Source: Nectonema munidae
Taxonomy: Eukaryota; Nematomorpha; Nectonematoida; Nectonematidae
Direction: 5' to 3'
NCBI GenBank assembly: GCA_030549495.1
Contig: JAUIRK010000110.1
Location: 310,001-374,000 of the forward strand
Length of the DNA stretch: 64,000 nt
Of this stretch, positions 22,911 to 32,909 are shown in pieces (within the stretch, counting starts at the first letter, position 1; each line of letters opens with the position of its first letter). The notes beneath the pieces were generated by a model. It saw nothing but the letters and a program-made list of their open reading frames with translations, had not been told where the DNA came from and did no database searches. A program made the position numbers and the translations under genes.

Positions 22911-23263
22911 GCTAAGTGCAACTAGAGAATCCACCCCGTCCCCGTTGCCCCGGGGTAAAACAGAAAAAAATGAAATCAATGAATGAAATCATGGGGAAAT
23001 ACAAAAATGAACAACGTTTTGAACATGATGATGAAACAGTATTAAGTTCTATCAAAAAAGAATTTTTTCTCTTTAAAGAATATAAAAAAGACCAGAAAAG
23101 CTGGAACTAGTTTACAGTGCCCTGAAAACAATAAAGCCAACATCTTCTCTACCAGAAAGAGTTATTTTCTTCAATGGGATGCTTCAAGACAAAAATAAGA
23201 AACAGATTAAATGACGTAACACTTTCGGCTTTACTTACTTTTTATGAAGTACTTTTATAAAAA
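22911..23263 (+). pseudogene. hAT C-terminal fragment inside the 5' flank of hAT-2
   Basis: The frame reads MNEIMGKYKNEQRFEH, KKEFFLFKEYKKDQKSW, then ALKTIKPTSSLPERVIFF and, after one frameshift around 23,195, TKIRNRLNDVTLSALL and a stop. This is the hAT dimerisation domain of a family close to hAT-1 (compare ALLSIKPTSVESE). AATAAA follows at about 23,268. It does not join the hAT-2 gene, which has its own dimerisation domain downstream, so it is either an older insertion or captured sequence. Confidence 0.65.
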
Positions 23264-23833
23264 TGAAATAAAGTTTTGCTCAATGTCTTGCTTGCTTATA
23301 TTATTTTTTTTATACTCTCAAGTATGTGTTTTGATTTAATTACACTCTTCTCTTTGTTATGTGATACACTACAAAAAGGGCCATAATATGTAAAGGTATT
23401 TCCCTTTACAATCTGAAAACAAACTTGATTGCTTTTTATTTTTGTTAGACTGCTCAGAAAAAATGTTGCAGGAATTACTTTTTTATATACTTAACATCAG
23501 TATGTAAGTTGATTTATTTTATTTTCTTGTGTTTCTATTTAAAATTTTGATATTTGCATATATTTATCTAGTTGTTATTTTTGTAATTGGGCTTTTAACG
23601 AATTAACTGTATTTTTAAGGTTGTTTTTTTTTAAATATTGATCTAAATACTTTGGAAATTTAAAGAAGTTTTTGTAGATGAAGGATTTAAATAGAAAAAT
23701 TTTAATAATCTTGTTATTTTCCAAAAAAGTTTTTGATTATAAAAAAATTTTAATTTAAATTTATGTTGCATACATTTTTAAATGATTTATTTTTTTATAT
23801 TTTGATTTCAGTTTAGATAGTAAATTTTTTTAA

Positions 23834-26270
23834 ATGGGACGCAATATTAAGTTTAATAATGGCTGGCTCAAAAAAGAAGATGCATCTGGTAAAACAATTG
23901 ATTTTTGGTGTATTCGAAAGAATGATGAAGAAGCCTTTTGTAATATTTGTAAAGTTTCTATCAGTATTAAGAAAAAAGGAATTCAAGGAATAATGAATCA
24001 CTCTAACACTGAAAAACATAAAAAAACAACTGTGGAACGTTCAGATATTCTTCAATGCACTTTAGAAACTGTTTCAAAATCAGATCAAGTTGCATCTACT
24101 TCTACGATTCCTGAAAACGCTTGTAATCAGACTAAATTATACTTATTCTGCAAACGAGATGAAGCAACAAAAGCTGAACTTATTAGGATGCTTAAAAGTA
24201 TTTTGTCAAATTATTCATTACGTTCAAATAATGATTTAGCTGAAACTTTACAGTACATGTTTCCAGGAAAAATACCAAAAGAATTTTCACTAGGCTCTAC
24301 TAAATCAAGCTATTTATTAACAGAAGCACTGGGTCCATATTTAAAAAAAATGATTTTGGATGACGCTAAAGATAAAAGTTTTGTTATTTCTTATGATGAA
24401 ACAACTAACTTAGAAGATAAAAAAGAGCTAGAAATTATGATAAGATTTTGGTCAAGCATTCTTGATCAGGTTTGTTCGTTTGATCTAGAAAGTTTGCATT
24501 TAGGCCATGCTCCAAGTGAAACTATATCAAAATCAATTATCAATGTTGTTAACGCAAACAATTTAAAGTTTAAAAATTTTATTACACTTTTCAGTGATGG
24601 TCCCAATGTTAACAAAAAAGTTTTTTCCCTTATTAATGAAACAGTGAAAATTTGTAGAGGAAAAGCTCTTTTTAATGCTGGAACATGTCAGTTGCATGTA
24701 ATTCACAATGCGTTTTCAAAAGGCATAAAGGCTTTGAATGAAAAATTTTCTTCTTTTTTAACTTTTGTTTACAAATACTTTAAAGGATGGCCTACTCGTT
24801 ATGAGGATTTTCACAAAGTACAAGAAGAATTAAACTACCCAATATCAAAGCTAAAGAAGCACACTGACAATCGATGGATTTCTCTTGGTGTTTCAGTTAA
24901 AAAATATTGGAACAATGGGATGTTCTTAAAAAATATTTTCTAGTTTTCGTTCCAAATAATTGCAAGTCCGCAAAATCAAATTTTTATTACAAGTTTATTG
25001 TTGAACAGCTGAATACTCCAACTCTCAAAGTCGAACGTCTTTTTATTAATTCAGCAATACAGGTTTTTGAAAAATTTAACAGAAAGTTTTAGAACACTGA
25101 GTCATTAATTCATATGAAGAAATTATAAATCTAACCATCACATTAGCAAACAGAATTTTAGAAACCCCTATAGAAAAGAATTTCTCCATAAAAGAAATTT
25201 TAAAAAAGTTTCTAAATTCTGTTGAAAATGAATCAGAAAAATTTTTTATTGATCCAAAAAAAATTATATTTTGTGAAGAAATTAAAATTAAATTAAATAA
25301 ACTGGGTATTGATTCCATTATAGTCACGAATTTTATGAAAAAATGTTTTTCTTTCTATAAGGAGTCTTGCTTTTACATATCAAAATCATCTCTATTGTGC
25401 GATGAATTAATCAAGTGCTTTCGTTGTCTTTCTCCAGATAGAAGATCGCATTTTTCTAATTTAAGTGACATTGAAAAACTTGCTAGCATTTTGCCTCAAA
25501 AAGCTGATACAGAAGTTTTTATAGATGAATGGAAGGTTTTGCAGACTGAGACTATTCTTGAAAAATATACAAAAGATAGAGTCGATTTTTATTGGAGGTA
25601 TATATTTTCAATCAAAACTTCTTCCGGAATGCCCAAGTATCCTGTATTAATGAGCATATTTAAAGCTGCTTTATGCGTTTCGCATGGTAACGCCGATGTT
25701 GAAGGACAGTTTTCAATTTCAAAAAGAATTTTAACTGATGATAAAAGTAATTTGTCTTTGAAATCTATGAATGCGCGTTTGGTTGTGAGAAGCGGATTGC
25801 AGTATTTTGATAACAGACCCTATGCTGTTCCTTTAACTCGCGAACTTCTTAATTTAGGCAAAAGTGTTTATCGAAAGTATAAAGATAATTTGGAAATGGA
25901 TAAAAAGAATAAAATTGAGAAGCGAAAAGAAGAAAGTGCAAAAATGAGATCAGAAGAAATCTGCCGAATTTTTAAGTCAAAAAACGTTAAAATTGAGGAG
26001 ATTGAAATGCACTACGAAGAAAAAAGTTGTGAATATGAAATCGTTCAGAAAGCTACCAATAGTTTACTTGATAAAGCTTCAAAAAGACTTGAAGATGCTA
26101 TTCATTCTAAAAATCCAACTTCTATTCATTTAGCATATAGTTTTCTTAAAGCAGCTCAGACTAAAAGAAATGAAGAACTCAAAAAAGATATTGATTTGAT
26201 TCAACTAAATTCAAAAATAAACACGCGAAAATCTGGACTTATTGATCAATTTCTAAAAAAAATAGTTTAA
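23834..26270 (+). pseudogene. hAT transposase with BED finger, two frameshifts (hAT-2)
   Basis: Cut-and-paste transposase. The first reading frame (23,834-24,943) starts MGRNIKFNNGWLKKE; a BED-type finger follows (CNICKVSI ... NHSNTEKHKK), then core motifs SYDETTN and LFSDGPNVNK and the helix CQLHVIHNAF. Near 24,903 one A is missing from an A-run, and the protein continues one frame on (LEQWDVLKKYFLVF to 25,092). A second shift near 25,093-25,101 leads into the third frame, open from 25,101 to the TAA at 26,268-26,270. This holds the dimerisation domain (HGNADVEGQFSISKR, NLSLKSMNARLV) and a Lys/Glu-rich tail likely to be coiled coil. Only two lesions in about 2.4 kb makes this the youngest large element here. 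The frameshifts could also be sequencing errors in homopolymers. Confidence 0.85.
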
Positions 26271-26399
26271 ATGAATTATAATTTTTCTATCTTTTATTTT
26301 AAATAAAAATTTATTCAAGATTTTTGTTAGAACCTTTTTGGAACCTTTTGTATTTTCTGGAACCTTTTAATAAAAACAATGTGCTGGGATGTTAGTAAT

Positions 26400-27835
26400 T
26401 TGTACAAACCGAAAATATAGTGATAAATTATGCACATACACAAATTTACATACTTGTCACATAAATATTATCAAGTTACGTAGTCGGAGATTGTCACGAA
26501 ACACAAAGGTAAGAAGAATATCAAGTACTTTTGACAGCTAACCTCCTCTCTTCTTTCTCACATATTATATCTTGATATAAGATACAAGAATAAATACTCC
26601 CGAAAACTAAAACGCCCAAAATTATTAATTCGGGCGCTACTATTTTTTAAACTTTATTCTATTTGGACAATTTCCAAAACGTTCGATTTGACACGAAATG
26701 AGAGTGGTCATTTTGGCTTGAAAGATAAAAGTGATCATACAAAAATGCATTATTTCTTTGGTTTGAAAAACAATTAAACTACCAATTTAAACATAAAATC
26801 AGTTTGAAACCAGAAAAGATGTGACTAATTTAAACTCTTGAATATCAGTAGAAGTATTACTATAATCGGAAACATATGTAGAACTTGAAGTTAAGTCGCT
26901 ATCAGACGAGCTCATATTCAAAGAACCGAAGCACAAGTGGAAGAGAAGGAAACAAAGAATAGAGAATGTAAGTTTTTAAGAGTGAATACGTCAACAAATT
27001 TTTTATGTTATGATTTCTTTTCTTCAACAAAATGTAAAACACTATTGGGATATCCCAATAGCAATATAATAAAGTTTCGTCATCTACGTCATACTAATGA
27101 TCATCATGAGTTGTACTATGATTCATAGAAACAACTTGCTTCATTTGTTTTACATTTAGTAGTAATCACTAATACGTCTAAATTAATTAAAAGAATAATA
27201 CGTCAATCTTCAATACATACATATCACGTCACAAGTACAATTCATTCACACTGTTTTTAATTTTATATTCAATATCCATTTATATGAAAGACGTCATTTT
27301 TTGAGAAACTAAAACTGATAGTATAAGATGAATATAACACAAGTTCAGAATTTAAAGTTCATACAGCATAACTTCTGGATCTTGAAGTTTTTAAAATATG
27401 ACGTTTGGAAATTGTGTTTTGCACAGAAAATACTATCACAAGTTGCTGTCTAGAGTTGGTTGAATCACAGCTTCTAACTTTCACCTGTTCGAATCACGAT
27501 CTAACAATACTTGTGCATAGTTCAACACAAGCGCCATAAAAGTATTTTCTTGATGAAAACATCCTGTGTAATCTTCATTAATTTGAACAAATCATGATTT
27601 GATAACTTTTAGAGTTCAATAAAAAAAACTTAACGCCACCTGGAATAAAAATAAATTATGCAAGGAAAGAATTTGACTCAATCATTATCAAATTCATTAA
27701 ATTAGCCTTCTAAAAAACTCAAAAAGAGTTGTAAAATAAAACAAAAAGAAAGGATGGAAAACACGATAGAAAAAAAGTGTAAAAAATATCATAAAGATAT
27801 AATAAAAGGATTTTTTTGATTGCAAAAAAATTTGA
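26400..27835. other. Intergenic, nothing recognised
   Basis: AT-rich DNA between hAT-2 and piggyBac-2. A short ORF at 26,937-27,128 is not recognisable. Confidence 0.45.
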
Positions 27836-27839
27836 AGAC

Positions 27840-28860
27840 ATTTAATGTTCTTATGGAGTTTTTTTACCAATAGATCGTCCTACGCGTTTTGTGAAAATTG
27901 TCGTCCTGCGAAGGTTAATCAAAAAAAAATTTCCCATTGCTACAAAACTAGGCGTATCACATATGATGCTATGGACTACTTGATAAGCCTTACTGAAAAA
28001 AATTATGACGATATTACATTTTTTGTGAAACAAACTTGATATTTTCACTAAGATTACAAGCAGCCAAAGTTTTACCTATGCCAGGAGGTTTACCATACTT
28101 GTTTAGTAGCATATCAGTAAGACATCTTCTAAAAGATAGTTGATCAATTTTTTCATTTGGTATCAGCCTATATATTTGCCAAGTGTGAGTTACACTCATG
28201 TCGAGGAGATGTGTGACTATCGGCCAATACCATTTTTAACCTCTTATAGAGGTTCTATATTGTGAAATATTTTGATCCACCCATCTCATTTCTTTGTTGT
28301 AACAGGTAAGTGTGAAATAGCTAATACTGATCTATTGTCGAACCATTGACAAATATTTATGCGCTCATTACTCAGAATTTTATAGAAGCCTCTTCTTTTT
28401 AATCTTGATTCTTTTGTAGTCAACAATGGAAAATTTTTTGTCTGTTGCTTCTTATCGTTTCCGTAATTTTTATGTTCATTCGTTTAAGTTCTTTGACAGT
28501 ATTAAGAGAAGTAAAAAAGTTGTCACACAAAAAATGATAAGAGTTAGGACAAAAACTTGTTAGCTTTTCAATAAAACCTCTCCTAAACCAAATTCTTTTC
28601 TCTTTTGAGTTTCTTCCTTGATATATATATCAAACTGAATACAGTATACTGGAGATGTACAATGCGACCACTGTTTGTAACCAAAACGAATTGGCTTCCC
28701 TTTTAAGAATTGTTTGGTCCGGTGACTACCAAAATATTGAATCGTTGCTTCATCAATACTGTGGCTCATAGAGTTTTAAATTAAAAGATTCGAACAATCA
28801 GTTCTTTTGTCCCAATACAATCGTGAACGAGGAAATTTTACGTAACTAGAACACAGTAAA
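27840..28860 (-). pseudogene. piggyBac transposase remnant, catalytic core to C terminus (piggyBac-2)
   Basis: Minus-strand pieces in family order from 28,860 downward: MSHSIDEATIQYFGSH, KQFLKGKPIRFGYKQW (family: SIDE.M..F.GR...KQ....KPI..G.K), YCIQFDIYI, PNSYHFLCDNFFTSLN (family hallmark DNFFTS), ITETIRSNRQK (family: GT.R.NR), CQWFDNRSVLAISHL (family: W.D...V...S), and MSVTHTWQIYRL with LTDMLLNKYGKPPG (C-terminal helical domain). It resembles the PGBD2/3-like branch. Several stops and shifts separate the pieces. It is not the missing half of piggyBac-1, because the order along the strand is wrong for that. Confidence 0.8.
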
Positions 28861-28869
28861 ATACCAATG

Positions 28870-29880
28870 AAGCAAAGATAGTAATAATGTTGGGATTTAC
28901 AACTTCACAAGAAAGCACAATAAATCAGTAAGAGCTACGAGACTTGTAACTGGAACAAACATTTCTATCAAAAATCTTCAAACAGTTGTCAGAGGAATTA
29001 TTGATATCCCAGCGCCTAGTCAATAAAGAATTTACAAGCACTCTTCAAGAAAGCTGGTGAAATAAAGAAACTCTTGAGCGATCGCTGCGCAATCAAACAT
29101 GCATTTTGATGGTAAGAATATTTTCAAAAATGAATAACAAGCGGTTGTCATCAAGAATGAAATCAAGTTTGCTACTCTGAAGTTGTGTGATGTGAAAAGA
29201 GTCTCTGACGAATTTCACTTATGGAGTCTAATCTCAATAATTGTTGTTGTACGACGAAATGGGACAAAGTGGGGTTGTGGTTAGACTGCAGAGAATGTTT
29301 TTGAGGGCTATGATAATCCAGAATTTGTGAGATACCAATACCATGTCCGGGACAGAATTTTGCGTGTTGTTATGGATAAGGAACTGGCATGCTTAAGACA
29401 ATCACCCAATATCAATTATTTTTTTTCAAAGAACTTATCACAAGTTATGAAGAACCCTTCCAACTGAAATTCATTTTATTGAAGATCAAGCTCGCTGGAA
29501 AGATTCGTACCTTTAGGTTATTTTACGAAGACAGAAACTTTCTTTCACCAAGTTTTCAAAAATAATAAATATCTGCAATTCGCCAGCAATCTTATCCTTT
29601 TTTTGCATATTTCCTCATGCTACAAGAGAGAAATAAATTACAGATGCTATGTCAGTTCATCTCTTATGATTGATTGAACTGACCAATGGTTTAGGAAGCA
29701 AGTGTATAGACCTAAAGATTATGCATAGCTATCACAAATGTTACAATCCAAGAATACTGCTAAAAAGCTTGATAGATCATGGAAGAAAAGAGCAATCAAT
29801 TCTCTGTGCGAGCAATTAACGTCAAGCGAGAAAAAGGCTAGCTAACCTACCAGCGCGTTTCTTTCTCTCTAATGACATGA
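28870..29880 (+). pseudogene. Remnant of a large, little-characterised transposon protein
   Basis: The + strand translation, with several shifts, gives SVRATRLVTGTNIS, then MHFDGKNIF, VVIKNEIKFATLKL, VVRLQRMF, RDRILRVVMDKELA with SPNINYFFSKNL, LQMLCQFISYD, FRKQVYRPKDYA and KLDRSWKKRAINSL. I recall an invertebrate transposon-protein family with HFDGK, V..KNEI, DRILR.VMD.EL and SPNI.Y..V in that order, so this is probably its central and C-terminal part. The name and class of the transposon are unknown to me. Many stops make it clearly dead. The 18.4 kb fragment may be the N-terminal part of a sister copy. Confidence 0.5.
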
Positions 29881-30305
29881 CTTACCTCAATTTGACATGA
29901 CCAATTCAAACTGTTCTAGGATGCAGAATAAAGTTAATGTTACAGTTAGAATTAAACACATCCTGGATATTTTTCATTGTAAATTGTTCAAATCGCAGTA
30001 ATTTCTGTTAATATTAAAATTTTATGTTAAATCAAGGTTGCAATGACAAAAGGATGTTTTTAACCCTGATTGGATCAACCAACAGATTTATCCTCAATTT
30101 TCATGACTGAGAGCCGTTAAAAATACAATCACAAAAGTGTTATACAGTGTATTTAATAAGCAGGCAGTTAAAAATTGACGCAAAATTTGTGAAACTATGG
30201 ACTTTTGTATCAAAAAATTGAATTAAGAATAAAAGCTTTTTATTGGAAAATGAATTGATAAAGAATCTACAATCTTTATTCATAACGTACAAGTGAATGC
30301 ACGAG
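29881..30305. other. Intergenic, nothing recognised
   Basis: AT-rich DNA between transposon remnants; no feature supported. Confidence 0.4.
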
Positions 30306-30309
30306 CAAG

Positions 30310-30720
30310 ACACTACTCAGAAGTAGAGCCCTCTTCTATAGTAACTTTTCGGAATCACAGTTTTCATTTTGTTCTACAAATAAACTTTGTTTTTTCGGCT
30401 CAGGTAGGAATTGCTTCGGAGTATCTGTCCTTTTCACTAAAAAATTTTCCAGCGTTTGTTGTTTCTGCCGGCTCTTTAATATTTTTTAAAAATGAGTATT
30501 CACATTGTCATTGAAGATGTTTACTGTTCTGTTTGTAGACACCGTGTTTGGATGATACTTTTCTACAAAGTTTTGCAGCTCATGCCATTTTGAAATCATT
30601 CCTTTAATTTGAGCACTTGAAACATTTCTGTCCTCATCTTTTTCTTCATTTTCATGATCATTTCTGTTATTTTCATAATCTTTACTTCTTGGGTTACTCT
30701 CTTAGTTTTTCGCTTCCCCT
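30310..30720 (-). pseudogene. Tigger/jerky-type transposase, C-terminal fragment
   Basis: On the minus strand the reading is SAQIKGMISKWHELQNFV, EKYHPNTVSTNRTVN, IFNDNVNTHF, a stop, then KSRQKQQTLENFLVKR. Tigger/jerky transposases of invertebrates end with the pattern FVE.HHP....A...VN.FND....HFR..LK.RQKQ.SLD.FLVK, so this is the distal end of such a gene. The catalytic domain was not seen. A GC-rich segment with ten G in a row follows at about 30,760. Confidence 0.65.
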
Positions 30721-31127
30721 TGTCACCGTCACTCAGGGTGCGAAGTAGAAAATTTTCATTAGGGGGGGGGGGCTCGGCTGGGTGGAGTCACCCCTCACAT
30801 AGAAACACACAAACGTTGTTGGGAACGTCCCATGAGGTCTACTTCTACAAAAAAGATCAAAACCTCAAATATAAGTCACGTGCTTGTATGCATGTCTAAA
30901 GCTACATGCTACTACACTGCCTACATTTTAAGATGGATACCATACGTCTATAGATCAAAACAGTGTTAGTAAGAATTCTTATGAATATGGGTCATGACAA
31001 ACACTGAAACTACAAGAGTTAGGCTATATTATTGAATGGCCTACTTACTCGATAAAGAGATTTACAATGCAACAATTTTAATCTTTATTTTAACATAAAA
31101 AAGTGGAATTGAAAAATTCTTCGAAAT

Positions 31128-31966
31128 TCACTTTGTTGAAAAAAGAAGGTGATTGGAAGACAAGGCACACACATCATTTGTCTTTCCATCCTGGCTGATT
31201 GCAGATCGATGGTTTTTTAACCAAGTGTGAACGTATTTTGTAAAATCTATCCGTGAAATCGAGGGTCCATTTATATTCAGAAAAAGAACAGCATCACATG
31301 CTTGTACACTCATCTGATTACCTTCTGATGTACAGATGTCATTCATCGCACTAAACCCACGTTCGCATTGAGCCGTGGAAGCAGAGAATATATTAATAAG
31401 TTGTAAAAAGCTTTCATAGTCAGTTGATAAATATCCACATTTGAAATCTCGAAAGACAGATACAGTGGACATCATATCTTGTTTGAAAAATCGAGCCACA
31501 TCTATCACTTCCTTGTCTCCTCTTCTTCTTCTTCATCTACACCTTATCCCCTAGTTGGGGGGTCGGTGGCTTTGATCCTTTCTCTCCACAATTTTCTGTT
31601 GAGTGCATCTTTTTCTTCCTTGTCTCCATAAGTTACCAATTCTTCTTCCTTTTTCGGCCAATTTCTGGGATCCAAGTGCACACAGCCATTCTACAACTTC
31701 GAGTCAAATCTGCAATTGAGATTGTCAATCACAGCTTGGATGAACTGGTTGCGAAACTTAGAAAGGGAAGATCCGGTTAAAGGAATCCCTTTGAATGTTC
31801 CATCTCTCTCGTACTGTTCCATATGTTCGCGCGAAGACGGCCCACCCGTTTCTTTGTAGGCTTTCAAGACCTTGCGAAGGCGAAGGATCTCTGTCGAAAT
31901 GGATATTAAAGTGCCTTTTTCTTTTTGCTTTTGGAAAAAATAAATACATGTGAAAAAATTACGCAA
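31128..31966 (-). pseudogene. hAT transposase remnant (KIAA1586/ZNF862-like), C-terminal part
   Basis: Two minus-strand pieces: 31,966-31,691 reads FKGIPLTGSSLSKFRN, then FIQAVIDNLNCRF. The piece at 31,508-31,128 reads YESFLQLINIFSASTAQCER, GFSAMNDICT, MSVQACDAVLFLNINGPS. The second is the hAT dimerisation domain in the form found in KIAA1586/ZNF862-like proteins (S.AECERGFSAMN.IKT.LRN.LS....L..I..NGP). The two pieces are separated by an RTE LINE tail. The N-terminal and central domains were not found. Confidence 0.75.
31521..31627 (-). mobile_element. 5'-truncated RTE LINE tail with target duplication
   Basis: Read on the minus strand, the segment encodes RKLWRERIKATDPPTRG and a stop, the typical last residues of an RTE reverse transcriptase (RDR.LWR..I..ADP...). 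The short 3' UTR CCCCCCAACTAGGGGATAAG follows, then a (GAA)n tail. The 13-bp sequence CTTCCTTGTCTCC occurs directly at both sides (31,508-31,520 and 31,615-31,627), as expected for a target-site duplication. So about 95 bp of an RTE element jumped into the hAT remnant. The sequence is clean, so the insertion looks fairly recent. Confidence 0.8.
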
Positions 31967-31969
31967 ACA

Positions 31970-32690
31970 CGTTTCTTGTCAAAGTTACAAACTAATAGAA
32001 AAGATAATGAAACTTATTTAATTATCTAAAGATGTAAAATCTTACTGTTTACCCACACCACTCAGTATTGTTCCTTGTGGTATACGCTCGTATAAGCTGA
32101 AGCGAAAAACAGAAACCGCACGACGCCGATGATTGTGTCCTATCCTATACACCTGTCCATGAACACTCATGATTTAAAAGTTTTCAATAATACAACTTGT
32201 AATGTACGTATGATGCAAAGATGTGTAACTTGATATGCTTAATTATTGACTTTTTATGAAAAAGCAGTAAGCTTTTGCATCGAAACAAAAAAGTAGAAAG
32301 TAGAAACATTTTTCGCCACAACTTTATTTTAAAAAAAAATGAGATAAAAACGTTTGTCGCTTCATTTAAGCTAAACCATTCACAATTTTCGAAAACTACA
32401 ATATAAATCAACAAAACAATAAGCTCTTAATGACAAAATGACTTTTTTCTTTAGAAGACATAATTAGCACTGTATCTAAATAATATGTCATAAAAATTTC
32501 ATTTTATAAGCTCTAAGAGAAAAAGAAAGAAAACGCAAGTGACACGTGCAAATTATAAAAAATGAGAGTATGATTTGTTATGTGCAAGAATGCTTATATA
32601 TGTTGCACTGTTAGTGTATATAATGTATAAATGTGTTATCAATTCTATGTGTGTATGTTTTATATAAATATTGGATGCCATTTGTTCATT
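31970..32690. other. Intergenic, nothing recognised
   Basis: AT-rich DNA; short ORFs at 32,184-32,414 (-) and 32,631-32,915 (+) are not recognisable. Confidence 0.4.
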
Positions 32691-32694
32691 TCGA

Positions 32695-32778
32695 AAATTG
32701 AAACAATTTTGGGTCAGTTTTTTTGGTCGAAATCCGAATTGTACGAGTACCGAGACGTTCGAAAATCGAGGTTCCCTG
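32695..32778 (-). mobile_element. Lone Tigger-type terminal inverted repeat
   Basis: Reverse complemented, the segment starts CAGGGAACCTCGATTTTCG and continues AACGTCTCGGTACTCG, with the TA target dinucleotide at 32,779-32,780. This is the form of a Tigger/pogo element end (CAG.GGAACCTCGATTT). I did not find the partner repeat or a transposase joined to it. It might once have belonged with the Tigger C-terminal fragment at 30.3-30.7 kb. Confidence 0.5.
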
Positions 32779-32909
32779 TATTCAATGACTTTATTTCTTC
32801 AATCTTCTTCTATAAATCCATATGTCATATGGATTATCATTTTTATAACTTGTATAAAAATCCATCGATTCATTGTTATAATAACACTAGGATAAACCGA
32901 GACATAGTA

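Larger units (their letters stand above)
22789..26392 (+). mobile_element. hAT transposon with terminal inverted repeats (hAT-2), nearly complete
   Basis: A 3.6 kb element bounded by perfect 10-bp inverted repeats, ACATCCCAGC at 22,789-22,798 and its complement at 26,383-26,392. Just inside both ends lie same-orientation repeats of GGAACCTTT/AGAACCTTTT (three to four per end), probable subterminal binding sites. One long transposase gene fills 23,834-26,270. I could not find a matching 8-bp target duplication (left flank AATTTCAG, right flank TAGTAATT), so the outer boundary may be slightly off or the duplication has mutated. Its 5' flank encloses a foreign hAT C-terminal fragment. Confidence 0.75.

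Noticed and set aside
22340-28860. One piggyBac gene split by the hAT-2 insertion
   Set aside because: On the minus strand the C-terminal part (28 kb) would come before the N-terminal part (22 kb), and the sequences around SIDE/TIDE belong to different branches.
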